From contig JADNRX010000062.1 of assembly GCA_015501595.1 (NCBI GenBank), positions 124,001-188,000 on the forward strand: 64,000 nt of DNA, in the 5' to 3' direction. The notes below the pieces were generated by a model. The model did no database searches, had not been told where the DNA came from, and saw only the letters and a list, made by a program, of their open reading frames with translations. The translations under genes were made by a program, and so were the position numbers. This stretch comes from Hymenopellis radicata (lineage: Eukaryota > Basidiomycota > Agaricomycetes > Agaricales > Physalacriaceae). Shown piece after piece: positions 32,430-44,217 of this stretch (position 1 is the first letter of the stretch; each line of letters begins with the position of its first letter).

Positions 32430-32720
32430 CTGCAGGATGTTTCTGTCGCAAATGTCAGAGAGACGACGTCGGGAGGAGTGTTTGCGCCCTGCAGAGCTCT
32501 ATCATTGTGGGCTATCATGTGTTCTGACTGTTATTCACGCTACTAGAAGGCGGCCGCAAGTAAGACTAGGCGCGGCTGGCATGAGATAAGGACAATCAGG
32601 CTGGAGATAAACATTGACAATTGCGTCAGTCAGAACGGATGTGGCGCCAACTAATTACCAGACAGATCCGTGCAACGGCAAAACCTTTCCCCGCCGCGCG
32701 CGCGCATGGCGCATCGTTGC
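32430..32720 (+). pseudogene. MYND zinc-finger gene relic
   Basis: About 32440-32530 matches the MYND-encoding 3' region of the gene at 52485-54563 (shared CGCAAATGTCAGAGAGACGA and GGGCTATCATG), with deletions that break the finger. Following sequence (GCAAGTAAGACTAGGC..., 32550 onward) matches DNA beyond that gene at 54905-55030. The copy therefore carried the flank but lost about 770 bp between the two blocks. Confidence 0.7.
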
Positions 32721-33239
32721 ACCAGTCCGAGTCGATGTTTGAAAAAAATGGAATTATCGATGGCAAACGCGACTTGGAAGGTTTGATGTTGCCTTTTTGT
32801 CGGTACAGCTACCGTGGCCCTTGGCTATGTGGAGGTTCTGAACAAGTCGGAAGTTGATTGCCTAAATAGGATCCAGCCAATCGGTAGTCGGCGTTTGGTA
32901 GAGCACTACCATCACCGTCAATCTATTGCACCTCGACATTCCCCGACTACTGGATCCATTATGGCCGCGGCATCCGAGAGGCAGCTGACAACTTGTGCTG
33001 GCGTGTATATCCGTGATGTTCACGGTACAGTAGTGCGCTTTCAAAAGTCATTTTCGAGTTGATATGCCCTGAACTCCTTCTCAGGTGCTTAAATATGCTG
33101 CTGCCTTCAACAAGGCTCCGACTCCATCGACTGGCTTGCGCTAGTGGTGTCGCCTCGGCGCGCGATACGTGGAATACGCTGGGTCCTAGGAGCCGACAGG
33201 TACGTTGTACGCGCTCCACTCCTGTCCGAGAGTGCTTAC
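32721..33239. other. Intergenic / decayed DNA
   Basis: No gene supported. Short ORFs at 32814-33250 lie in conflicting frames. No terminal repeats noted. Confidence 0.4.
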
Positions 33240-33890
33240 ATTGGGGCTAGCGTTACCTCTTTTATCGTATCGTCCACGGCCCGTCTAGCAATCTCTGCTG
33301 CGCGTGAAGATAGTCTGTAACCTCCGCCGGCTTACCCATACCATCCGCGATCCAGCGCTGGTTTCACATCATGCGCGTCTGGTCTCTCAAGGCGGCTTGT
33401 ATGCCCTGGTAGATTTTGCTTCTACGCCCATTGAGCATTGTCTTTTAGAGAAAGACGAAGACACGAAGGATTCAATCCTCATGAACCATCCTCGACTGTC
33501 AATCTGGTGCGTCCTTCATGCCAATACTATATCGTTAAAATCTCATTCTATATTATATTAGATTCAGTCCTACATCTCATCCACTCCACAATAACCGTCG
33601 CGTTCCCAGCTCCCCCTCGCCGCCCGTATCGCCACAAGTGCTTTGTCCATCTCCTTTGGACAAAAAATATGGGACACGCTTCACAATGGCCCAGACCGCG
33701 CAGTCTTGTTATGTACATTGTATACACCGACAGCGGACCATTCAGGCGATAGGTCAAATGCCGCGGCCGGGTGACTGTACGTGCTACGGTCGACGACGAA
33801 TTCCAATGGACTAGGACGAGTCTACTGTACAATGCGCTCGCGCGTTGGGGATGGAGTTCTACCATGTTTTATAACAGAGAAACAAGATCC
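33240..33890 (+). pseudogene. Remnant of an unrecognised gene, copy 1
   Basis: Two coding-looking plus-strand blocks in different frames: 33304-33530 (with LVSHHARLVSQGGLYALVDF and SILMNHPRLSIWCVLHA) and 33560-33750 (with LHLIHSTITVAF, YRHKCFVHLLWTKNMGH and VYTDSGPFR). No splice pair with correct phase joins them, so an indel is likely. I do not know the family. A similar HLLWTK(D/N)MG block recurs at about 36140-36240, again upstream of an F-box-like gene. Confidence 0.5.
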
Positions 33891-34067
33891 AAAAGCAAAG
33901 CTAGGTGACCGTGCCACGCATATGTCTCGGATTGTGAGTGTTGCCTGAGGGTATGCCCTTCTTTTCGTCTGTGAGGCTTTGCTTCTGAATGACTTTTCCA
34001 GTTCAGGTTTTGGTTTGGCTTGTAGAAGCCGAGCGTCTCGATCGTTGATTCACCGGGCTACTGAGAC

Positions 34068-35322
34068 TTGACTGTGTCTCTCAATGTGGCAGCCCTTTGC
34101 GGAATGTCTTCGACTGCTCTCTCCTTCATCACATACATCATGGTCTTCAGCTCCATTTACAACATCTTCAACAAACTTACTCACCCTCGTCGCTCCTCTG
34201 CCTGTACCGGCCCATTCGGGCTTGTACCGCAAGAGCTCTTGGACCACATCATTTCCTACCTCGCCGATGATAGAGCCTCCCTTTTATCGAGTGCACTCGT
34301 CCACCCCACATGGACTAGCATCAGTCGGTATCATATCCCGCCTCTCACACTTGTCGTCACCTCTTCATCCCGTGCCAAGGAGCTTACGAAGCTCTTACGC
34401 TCATCGCGTGAGACGCTTTCCTCGTCTGTTAGCGGTATAATGCTCGTCGGCGACGTATCCTTTGATGACTTCCCCGCGAACACCAATGATCTCCGTGGCT
34501 GGTATTACCGCAAATTGCTGCGTGCCCTTAGAGCCAAGGGAATCATGCTTCGCTCGGGCGCTGTGGAGAATGATCCATCACTCGTCGGACTCTTCGCCTG
34601 GTATTTCCCGGCTCTCAGCGCATTCAAAGTGAGTTGCGCATCGTACCACTACATCACGAGTTTTATGTGGGCACTTTCGGGCTCTTTCCCGCACCTCGCC
34701 GCACTCAGTATCGAGCTTGCATCGCATGGGCTGGATTTACCAGACGCATCGCTATATGGGTTGGGCGACCTCAGGCTGTCTGTGCCGTGCTTACGCACTC
34801 TGCGTCTCATTGGGTGGAATAATGAGCTCGTGCGATGGTTGGGAGATAACGTCGTGGGGACGCTGGAGCGGTTGGAGCTGGAGAGTGCCAGCGTGCGGCC
34901 GACATGCCATATCGGGGAGGCGATTTCGCTGATTCAAGGAAATAAGGAAACGTTGAGGGATGTCAGGCTGAGCTTGGTCAAGCGCGATGGTCAGCGCTTA
35001 AGGGTCCCTTTTTGCAGCGATGTACTTAGTTTTTTTTTGGTTAGTGGCATTCGATTTATCGGGCTTAGTGCATTTGGAAAATTTGGAGGTTACGAGTGGG
35101 ATGGGTGATGTACAACTGGCGTTGGACGGGTGGAGGCTGTCGAGGTCGTTGAAGAGGGTATATGTACGAGATGCGCTTCGTGTGTTTGTTCGCAGTTGCG
35201 GCATGAGGAGCAGGCCTGACACGGCGGGTGAGATTCTTCTCGAGGGAGAGGAATTGCAGAGGGCGCTGGGATGTAATCAGAGTCCCTTATTGAAGTTATT
35301 AGTTGTCTGTCTATCCCTTTGA
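34068..35322 (+). CDS. F-box-like protein, copy 1
   Basis: Exons are 34068-34989 and 35045-35322; the 55 bp intron (GTCAGC...GGTTAG) is phase 1 and matches the intron of copy 2. The result is about 399 aa. In-frame ATGs at 34104 and 34140 are alternative starts; copy 2 starts near the F-box itself. An F-box-like segment (FGLVPQELLDHIISYLADDRA... to WTSISR) is followed by irregular leucine-rich sequence, as in many Agaricomycete F-box proteins that act as substrate receptors of SCF ubiquitin ligases. The role is inferred from the family. It is one of two tandem copies with a third fragment at 45.1 kb, and this one has no visible lesion. Confidence 0.72.
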
Positions 35323-35479
35323 ATCGCATTGATTCTTCTTCTTCGTCAGTCGCGATTGTGTATGAATTTCGGGACAAGACCAGCTAATCTTCTGCAAGCC
35401 GATTTCTCTTTCCTATGCTTCTCATGTACAAACGCGTTTGTCCTTTTGCCTTGCGTTTGCCAATGCGTCGGCAGTTGAT

Positions 35480-36250
35480 TGCCTAAACGGGATGTAGCGA
35501 ATCGAGACTTCCTTCTTTACATCCACCACCACCGCCGTCCATTTCAACGCCGCCGCCGCCGCCTCTTGGACCTTCTTCAGCCACTGGACACGATATGGGC
35601 ACCGTCTAAATTCTGCGCCCTTCAATGCCATATTTACGGATGCATTTACATGGTCCTCAAGACGATACGCGTTTCGAGCCGTTTCTTCATCGCTATGCCC
35701 TTAGCTCCCTCACAGCCAATGCTGGCTTGAACGATACCGCGATACAGTGGCATCGCCGCGCTACGGGATGTCAGTACTATGCTGTCCTTGCTGCGCCATT
35801 TCCTATGATGGATTCCGAAACGACTAGCTGGCACTGGAGGGGATGACAAAATGGGGGCCGCCCATGCCTGTGCAATGAATCCACGCTTTTTCAGTTATTT
35901 CGAGGTGTGTTGCACGCGTTAATTTATTGTCTTATGGTGCTCACACTGGACACAGGCTTTCCTGAAATTACGAGTTTGGATATATGGCACGACGTCTCCA
36001 TTTGAGAACGCATATAGGCTACTCGGCACCCTCCATCTGCTGCTTTTCCATACCTCTTGGGCCTAGCCTCCTTCGCGCTCGCCCCAAACCGTTGTGTTCC
36101 CTAGACCTGAAGACACGAAGCCACCACCCCCTCGTTCCCCATACCGCAGTGCCATTGTCAGTTGCTCTGGACGAAGGATATGGGGCTAACTTTTGGACGG
36201 CGTCACAGCCTGACTATGCCATCTACGCGATACGCTAAATGCTGCTGTGG
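35480..36250 (+). pseudogene. Remnant of an unrecognised gene, copy 2
   Basis: Decayed sequence between the two F-box-like genes. Blocks such as RFEPFLHRYALSSLTANAGL (from 35668) and QLLWTKDMGL (about 36155) look coding but are separated by stops. The latter block resembles the remnant at 33.6 kb. I infer that remnant plus F-box gene were duplicated as one tandem unit. The sequence near 35400-35560 also recurs at 45.2 kb. Confidence 0.45.
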
Positions 36251-36585
36251 TTGTAAGCGCTGCCGTGGATGCGAATTCGGATTGCCTGACGAGGAGCGTA
36301 CAAGTATGCGCCCTCGCACTGGTGCATCACCATAGGCCCTCAATCGCGAAATTGTGGAGAACATTTGAGTGCTGGCGCGCGCTGACGTTCTTAGACTTCT
36401 CGGACTTTTGGCGTTAGTGATGGCCTTTTGGTCTGTGCTGTACTCGTTTGGGTTTAGAAGCCGAACGTTTCGGGACGCTGGCCCCCACCACTTGAGACTA
36501 AGTCTCTAAATGACTCTCGCACGTAGCCCCTTTCCAAAGTTTTGTTTAAAGGACACCCTCGAGCTCACTCCCCCATCACTTCTAT

Positions 36586-37669
36586 CATGGCGTCCAGTAC
36601 CGGTCCATTCAGACTCTTACCGCAAGAGCTTGTTGACCTCATCATTTTCTGCCTCGACGACGATAAAGCCAGTCTTCTGTCGTGCGCCCTCGTCCACTCC
36701 TCATGGACCAACATCAGTCGCCACCATCTCCCGTATCTGATGCTCCTCGTCTCGTCCCCTTTCCGCGCCAACGAGCTTACCAATCTCGTGCGTTCGTCGC
36801 ATGAAACTCTTTCCTCGTCCATCACCGGCATTACGCTCGTCGGCGACATACCCTTTCATGGCATCCTCGCCAACGGCAAACCGCCCGTGCGCGGTCCTAT
36901 AGCAAGTTGCTCCACGTCCTTAAAGTCCAGCCTGTCATGCTTCGCTCGGGGGTGGTCGAGAATGAGCCATCACTCGTCGGACTCCTCGCGCAGTACTTCT
37001 CGGATCTTGCCAGTCTCAAAGTGATCTGCGCATCGTACCGGGACATTACGAGCTTCATGCGCGCGCTTGCCGGCTCTTTCCCGCGGCTTGTCGAACTTAC
37101 AATCGAGTTAGGTGCGGGTACATTGGATTTACCGGATGCAGCGCTATCTGGGTTGCGCAATCTGAAACTGGCTGTGCCTTGTCTACGAATGCTTCGGGTG
37201 GTCGGGTGGAATAATGAGTTTGTTCGCTGGTTGGGGGACAACATTTCGGGGACACTGGAGCGCCTGGAGTTAGATTGTACCCTGGTGCGGCCGATGTGTC
37301 GCGTCCAGGAAGCGGACGCGCTGATACAAGGGAATAAGGAAACGTTGCGGGACCTCAGACTGGGTTATGTGGAGCGCCGCGACAGTGGTTAGCGTTTTAT
37401 TGTTTTTGGGACAATGTACTGATATCATTGGTGTTTCAGTGGTATTCGATTTAACGGGTGTCAAGGGCTTGAAGAATCTCGAAGTCGTGAGTTGTATGGG
37501 TCTTATTCCGGACTTGATGTTGAATATGTGGAGGCTGCCGAGGTTGCTGGAAAGGATCTATTTACAGGATGTGTGTCGTTTGTTGGATAGTCGTTGTGGC
37601 ATGCCGGGTGACGATGGAAACGGGGGTGTTGTCATTGTAGGAGATCCAATTCAAGTTGACGTGTATTAA
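36586..37669 (+). pseudogene. F-box-like protein, copy 2, frameshifted
   Basis: The ATG at 36586 opens MASSTGPFRLLPQELVDLII, the same F-box-like motif as copy 1. The frame is lost at about 36897: the sequence after NGKPPVRG continues in another frame as SKLLHVLKVQPVMLRSG. From there the homology to copy 1 is unbroken through a phase-1 intron (about 37388-37438, GTTAGC...TTTCAG) to a stop at 37669. A single small indel explains it, so it is a recent pseudogene or a sequencing error. The upstream DNA (36410-36500) resembles the promoter of copy 1. Confidence 0.75.
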
Positions 37670-38682
37670 AAGTCTTTCACCATTCTGTTACTCATTAGTA
37701 TGCTTTCAATGGCATCCATTCATCCTTAATCCTCGGTGCAGTTGAATCAATGCTCTTTGCAACGGCGTTAACTTCCAGACATTGATAACGTTGTGCGGGG
37801 GAACTCTGATGGGATTGTGAGCGCTCTTAGTGGTATTCAGTTCGATACTTGGTGTTACCGACTTGCTTGTCCAGGTATCACTACCATCTGTATAAGCGCA
37901 GCATCCACCGTGTACTAGGCGCGTTACATGCGCGGAGGTGTTCTGCTTTCGATTTCCAATTAAATTATTCCTTGATCATTGACCCTTTCGAATTTCTTCG
38001 GGTTCCCAGAAACTACTTGCATTGGAAACATCAGCTCAGACTTCACATCTCGTGTCATGCCCAAGACCGGGTTGTCAAGTCGAAGGAATCGTGACGCCAC
38101 ACAAGTAGAATCGTTAAATGTGTGTTGTTTCTATCCCTCTATACAGGCGTATTTACGCCACCTAGGAAATGGCGAACACGTCGCTAAAGTCCAAGGCCCA
38201 GTCCACGTTACTGTCAACATAAGTATGTAGTAGATCAGCCTCGCTTCTCGTCAATATAGCGTACGGCAGAAGTCATAAATTAAGAAGACACCCAAACCCA
38301 ACAATGTATAAAGCAAGCATCAACCTCATTCCGACACAATCTTATCAACAGTATCCAAGCAGCGATCCAACCAGCTCCTCCAAAACCCATCATCGTGTTC
38401 CTTCGACTCGACCTCAGCCTGCTCAGCCATAGCCTCGAGCTCAATCAAATCAATCTCAATCCCGCGTTTCGGCTGCGGTTGAAACAAATGCAGCACCGGC
38501 TCAGGAAGAGAACACGTCGACTCGGGCGCGACGTGGCGTCTTTTAATCTGAATCCCACTCTGATTCTGCGCGCCGTGAGCGCAAGGGTCCCAGATCGAAG
38601 CCGTAGGCTGGGCTCATTTTCAAGTCGACTGGAAAGACTGGGGCGTTGTATGAGGGAGAGAACGACACGAGGTCGGATAGAT
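37670..38682. other. Intergenic region
   Basis: No supported gene; short ORFs lack domains and codon continuity. Confidence 0.45.
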
Positions 38683-39520
38683 TTAGAGAGGCGAGAGTGG
38701 GGAGCTACATCTGAGAGGATGAAGGGTAGGGTTTGGAAGGAGGGATAGGCGGTATAGAGGGATGTCTCCGTCCGGAGAAGTCATCCTCGCGTGATGGAGG
38801 AACATGCCTACAACGCGCGCCATGTCCTGGTCGTCGCAGTTACTCTGCGGTATAGGAAGGTCAAGCGTCGAGAGCTCCGTATGGAACTCAGTCCACTCTT
38901 CGTGGCTCAGCTGCGTCGTCCCCGTATACGGAGATACCGCGCTATTCGTGATGTTTTGTTTAATTTCAGAGTACTCTGCGAATTTCTTGAACCCGACGAG
39001 GTTCATTCTGTAGTAGATATGTAAATGTCAGATTCATTACACGCTGAGGAGATGAAGCGTTCGAAACTCACTTCTCTGTAAGCGTCATTCTGTCTTGGAC
39101 AGGCTCGTCGATAGACCCGCCAGTAGTTTCGAGTGCAATAATGAATAACACCCTGAGGAGGAGGATGAGCTCCTCGGCGCCTTTTGGATCCTGATTCGCG
39201 AGGTCTACAAACTCGATGTTCGAGAAGAAGCGGTCGAGGAAGATGATAGTATGGAAGAGCGCAAAGGGCGTCTGATGCGGTGATGTAACAAGGTCGTACA
39301 CGGCCTTGAAGATCATATTATAATGCGCAGAAAAAACAAAGTCGCTAAAAACAATCAGAACGCATGAAAACGAAAGAGAGCAGCTGTTACTTACAGACTC
39401 CTGTCGCTCTGGACATCAGCCCCGGAAGCTATAAACGACACCAAGGTAGTGATGAAGTTGCTCAACGCCAGAGCGCAGGTATGGCGGTCCATCATGATCG
39501 TGTACGGCGAGCAGAGTCGA
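38683..39520 (-). CDS. Hypothetical protein, at least three exons, N-terminus unresolved
   Basis: A minus-strand gene whose last exons are clear. A block about 39520-39396 (with TIMMDRHTCALALSNFITTLVSF) ends at a GTAAGT donor. A second exon from about 39346 (DFVFSAHYNMIFKAVYDLV through DPKGAEELILLLRVL) ends at about 39072 with GTGAGT. The third starts at about 39008 (MNLVGFKKFAEYSEIKQN) and ends at 38683. The sequence looks globular and helical, without signal peptide or membrane segments. I do not recognise the family. The coding region probably extends further upstream towards 39.9 kb, but splice choices there are ambiguous. Confidence 0.5.
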
Positions 39521-40015
39521 GTGGCCATTGAAGCTGAAGAGGAAGAAGACGCGTTGGGCTCCGCAGAAAAGAGCCAGTGGTCTTACATATGCGTGCCATT
39601 GTTCGCGGTCAAAGCCACCTCGACGACAATGAAAGCAGGGTCGCGAGGGGCGCGTCCACCACGAGGTGTGCTGTGGATTGTCTTTTCAAATTGGGTACAA
39701 ACGACATATAATGCAGTGCCGCTGCAGGGTCATGTTACGCTTTGACCACTTTCAGCAGGCTTTGACTCGGACTGGTGGAGGTTCTAGGAAGAAGACGACG
39801 AATGGGCCAGGTGATGAAGATGCCGGGATGAAGGACATGGTGGTACGGAACGAAGAGTCGATCGCGTTTGATGATCATCACTACCACTTGCAGACCTTGC
39901 ACAAATTCAAGTCAACCATAGAAATGCCGGCAAAGATCTTCCCATCTTTGAAAAAGGATGCTACAACTAAAATACAACATGCATCACGTTAAAAAACCAG
40001 ACTGGACTAAATCGT

Positions 40016-41776
40016 TCAAGGCCCTTGTCGATCCACAACCTTCAACCTTCGGAACACCTGCATAGATCCCAAACGTGAAAGGCCTGCTAACTGACCCCGC
40101 GGCCTAGGACATTCAACCAAGCTCGATACCGCCCACCTCTCACACGCCCTCTCGACGTACTCCTTCTCCAGTAGCCCACCGAGGTACGCCTTTCCCGCGA
40201 AATCGTGCCACACGCGATACAGGAACCCACTAACGCTCGCATCCTCAGAACACAGTTGCTTCACGATGTCGCACCAAAGAAGCCAATGCGCCTTTGAGTC
40301 GTGAGGTTGCGCAGGACATTTAGGCTCCAGCGCCTCGAATATCCGTGTAAACCCGAATTCAAGGCGGAGGATGAGGTCTGAAGGGAGGTCGAGGAGGGAC
40401 ATTCTAATTTCAATGAGCAAACATTCAAACGTGAAGGTTGAAGAGATTTACTTTTCGCCCACACTGATGGTACCTATCCGAGAACAATGCGCGTAAGCAT
40501 AAATGCAGCCCACATCAATGTACAGCGGAGCCGCTGCAGTTCAGATTGAAGGAAGGGATGCCTAACGGCTCCGAGAACAGGTTTGAGGTCGGCGCCACCA
40601 AAATGTTGAAGGTATGCAAGAGTGAGGTACAGGCTTTGCACAAGGACATCCGGACGTTGGCGGTTCCATGTAACGTAGTCGCGTACGGCTTGAGATATTT
40701 CGTGTTGTTGAGTACTAAGGAAGGGATTAGGAGTCGCGTTGAGAGAAGAAGCCGGGAACGCACAGACAGCTAGGACCTTGGTCATGGACAATCATTGTCG
40801 TAATCCAATCAACGAGCGCGTTCACTTCGGCCGCTTCGCTGGTGGCCCCGAAATCAAGGACCGTTTTCCCAGTTTGCAGTACTATATCATATCGCAAAGC
40901 TAAAGACTCTGTAGTATCGTCCACGTTTTGCGCCAGCGGCAGCGGAGCTCGTTCTTTAGGGTGCAGCAGTGCATGCGGATGCGAGGGAGGAGCGGGCAAG
41001 ATATCCTGGTCTCTACGAGGCGGCCAAGGAAGAGGTGAATCGTGTGTGAGATGTTCAGCCGCATCGTGAGTCGCCGTGGTGAGTGCTTTGCAATCAGAAC
41101 GTGCAATCGAAAGAGGACCACGAGTATGAAAAATAGGTGTCGAAGATGAAGTGGTGGACTTTGGTAAGATGCCATATCGCAAGGCTAATGATTCTGCGGT
41201 GTCGTTCCGGTCGGCAGACGACGGACTCGTTCTGGGATGAAGTAGTCCAGGTGGACGAGATGGAGTACGATTCGGAGGCGCAGGTAAGATATGGCGGTGT
41301 ACAGGCGGCCATGGAAGAGGTGTTTGTCCGGCCACATTGGAGTCGGCCGCGATTGCTCTTCGTTCGTAGCATATGGGTGCAGTAGATTCGGGATGGTGTG
41401 CATCGTTATGAGAAAGTGCGGCTTGAGTAGAATATCCGAGGCCAGGGATCGATGTGGCGGATACTATCGAGGATGGGTTGGATATGGTGGAGACTGAGGA
41501 TGCCCAGGAAATGGAGGAATCGTCGCTCCCGGTAGGTGTAGAGCATCCTTCATCGAGTTCGGCATGAGGATTGCTTCTTGCCGTGGCTACGCGACCTGGA
41601 CTAGGAGTCGACGATGGCGCCACCACCTTCTGCTGGAATGGCCGGACGATGAATGGACATCTTCGAGCCGCGGCGGCTGCGTGGATCATCTTGACAGCGT
41701 AGATAGCGAGGAATGGAAGCAGTGGCGCAAGGTGAGTTGATAATGACGGAAGTAGACAAAGACCAATGGAGTGCAT
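40016..41776 (-). CDS. Hypothetical protein with internal repeat and possible cyclin-like fold
   Basis: A long first exon (41776 to about 40770) encodes a Ser/Pro-rich protein with an imperfect internal duplication: two units each contain LPWPP, (H/D)ILPAPP, LLHP and ESLALRY. After an unresolved junction, the block 40740-40474 (RDYVTWNRQRPDVLVQSLYLTLAYLQHF... and LMWAAFMLTRIVLG) has the helix spacing of a Pho80/Pcl-type cyclin box, though sequence support is weak. A further block 40410-40016 (MSLLDLPSDLILRLEFGF...) may be the C-terminus. Junctions near 40770 and 40450 do not resolve cleanly with GT...AG rules, so this may be one gene, two genes or a damaged gene. If cyclin-like, it would partner a Pho85-type kinase; that is speculation. 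Confidence 0.45.
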
Positions 41777-42509
41777 ATGAGATAACGTTATGTGGCTCGT
41801 AAGAAGGCGTGCAGGAACTTGCGCCGGAAAATGAATTTCGGTAGTTCGCAGGTCGTCGAAGGTGAAGGCGCAAAAGAGAAGCGTCGAACAATAAAAGGGC
41901 CTTATAAATGCAGTGCTCCATCACATTTATTGTTTTCCTTATTGTGGGTGCTGTGCAGTGGTGAGTTGTTCTTGAACAAGATGTCCTCTCAGGCACACCA
42001 GGCCGGGATCTCGGGCCGATGAGACGTGTGCCAATCCGGGAAATCATGGATTTGAAGTTTGAACGTACTTATACTGGGTATGAAGATAAGACCAAGAGGC
42101 CGACAGATGATTTTTTTAAACCTTAATTCGAAGCCCAGCCTCTCCTCCTCGTGGGCGTGGTTCGCGGAGAGATACACCGTGAATCCGCCACTCTAGACAC
42201 CAGAGGTTAGGCCCTTAAGGGATTCGGAGAGAACTGCAGGTGGGCATTGAACCGAAGTAAGAAATGGATGATATTTATCTCACGTTGTTTAGTTCAGCGG
42301 GTAAACGAGGTAGCTAGTACATACCGTACTGTTGAACAATTGGCATTCCAGTCGGCTGACACTGGTACAGACGACTTCCATTGAAGTTCTATCAGGGCGT
42401 GTTGAACATTGTCCTCATCTCCGCACTGTCACGCCACCGTTGTCGCCCACTACGTCTCAGCATAACGTCGTCCACGCCGAAACAGGCGAGTACCTTCGTG
42501 CTGTTGAGG
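41777..42509. other. Intergenic region with part of a direct repeat
   Basis: No supported gene. 41991-42055 is one half of a diverged direct repeat; the other half is at 43817-43880. Confidence 0.45.
41991..42055. repeat. Direct repeat, copy 1
   Basis: The 65 bp around CACACCAGGCCGGGATCTCG recur at 43817-43880 with several mismatches. Confidence 0.7.
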
Positions 42510-42512
42510 CTA

Positions 42513-42888
42513 TTCTTCAATCCTTGGCCTTCCCGTCGTGCTTGTCCTTCTCGTCATGCTTATCGTCGCGCTTATCCTTGTCGTGCTTATCCTTATCCTT
42601 CTCCTTCTCTTCGTGCTTGTCCTTCCATATCATCCCAAGTCTGAATACGCGGGCGTTAGCCGAAACACGTCAAGCGCAAGGTTATATATGCGTACCACCC
42701 AAGTCGCCTTGTCCTTGTCTATCCTTATCGTCCTTCTCCTCGCAATTCTTGTCTTTGTCGTCCTTCTCCTTGAAGTCTCCTCTGGCCACAGCGCGCACTT
42801 TCATGCCTTGATCAAGTGGCGCCCGTACGGCCGGGGCTGCGAGAGTGATCGCGGAGAGAGCTAAGACGGAGAGGACGTCGACCAACAT
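42513..42888 (-). CDS. Small secreted Lys/Asp/Glu/His-rich protein
   Basis: The start at 42888 gives a hydrophobic signal peptide (MLVDVLSVLALSAITLAAP, then AVRAP) followed by a short mature segment with KEKDDKDKNCEEKDDKDR. The first exon reaches about 42690. Further on (about 42640-42513) the same strand encodes a near-perfect run of Lys/Asp/His/Glu (DKDKHDKDKRDDKHDEKD) and stops. The intron between (near GTACGC...ATTCAG) is plausible but the phase does not match exactly, so the junction is uncertain. Such low-complexity charged secreted proteins are common in basidiomycete secretomes; their function is not known. The underlying DNA is a short degenerate tandem repeat. Confidence 0.55.
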
Positions 42889-44217
42889 GTCTGCAGAGAA
42901 GGGAAGTCGACTTGTTGGAGGAGTGGGAAGGATGTCGACCAGACTAAAAGGTCAGTGCTTAAATACTGAGAGAAACAGCAGCTCCCTGATGACGAGAAGG
43001 TGGGCCGCACAGATGGACATTGGGCCGACTAAGGTATGAACATGAGGGCTTGGCTGCTTTCGTCAAGCCAAGGCGATGTGTTCACTTCGCGAGGCAAAGT
43101 CCAGCTACGACCCGTTTTGGCGCATGAATGCCCAGCCACGTTGAACCCAGGATGAGACTTACACCTTCATCGAGGTGGCGGATACAATGAGCCGCTGACA
43201 ATGTTTTGCGCTATTACTGTACGCGAGCAAAGAGAAGACCAAGCTGCCGGGTGTGACAGGACGGACTGAGAAGAGAACGTGGGCGCCGAGTCCTAGCATG
43301 GTTAAAGACGACACGCCGAAGACCATCGAGAGACGGGCGCTGAGGATGCTGATAGGACACGCTGCACAGACACTGGAGATAATAATCCTCGTTCACGAAG
43401 GACGTCGACATTTTTTCGACAGCGGTTGTTCTAAAACAAAATACGGGTTCGGAGGGGGATTTTTCGGATGGTAGTGGCCGGGTCACTCTGGATGGTCAAC
43501 GCGGCTTCTCGGCATTCGGGCCCGCAGAAGATGAGGATGGGAAAAACTGTCGAACGCGTTTGGCTCGGGGAGGAGAGCGTCGCTGGGAATGGACATGGCT
43601 TGCATTGCACCCTATTGCACCCTATACATATACCGTTCGTGGACTTTGTAGTTATCATTCTTCGCGTAGGCTCTTCATTGAACGGAAGAGCTGTAATCGA
43701 GTTCCACCGTGACGACAATGAAGGATTTCTGAGGAAAGAGGAGAACTCGTATATTTGGAGCGCAGGATGAGGTGACAACAGCTTTTGGCATTCAGAACCT
43801 CGCACAAGACGAGATGTGGCACACCAGGCCGGGATCTCGGGCCGACGGGCGTACGCCAATCCCGGAGATCCATGATTTCCGGACGCACCTCTTTCCATGC
43901 TACCGTCACGATCTGCTGGCACGCTCGGTAAAATCAAATTTATCGTTCAACAGCCATTTTCCAAGGTCCACCCTCCTAGGCGCTGTAAGTTGCCCAATAC
44001 TTAAACCTTGCGAAATTTATTTTCACCACTTTTCACAGTTGATAGGAAGCAGGTTGTCGTAAAATTTGTTAACGGTCAGGACGAAAAAGAGTAAGCGCGC
44101 TTTTACGACAGTAAATACTTATTGACGCGTCCTCGCAGGGATTTTATTCTGGGAATCGAGCATCAACCGCGACGGCAGCTTGCAAAGTTGGATCCGACAG
44201 AGGACAGAGACATTTAA
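42889..44217. other. Intergenic region
   Basis: About 1.3 kb. Short ORFs on both strands (43214-43937) overlap in several frames and show no domain. It includes direct-repeat copy 2. Confidence 0.45.
43817..43880. repeat. Direct repeat, copy 2
   Basis: Diverged repeat of 41991-42055; neither copy lies in a recognised gene. Confidence 0.7.

Noticed and set aside
42332..42811. Plus-strand Ser/Leu/Cys-rich ORF of 159 codons
   Set aside because: Antisense to the Lys/Asp/Glu/His-rich secreted protein; composition is dictated by the repeat.
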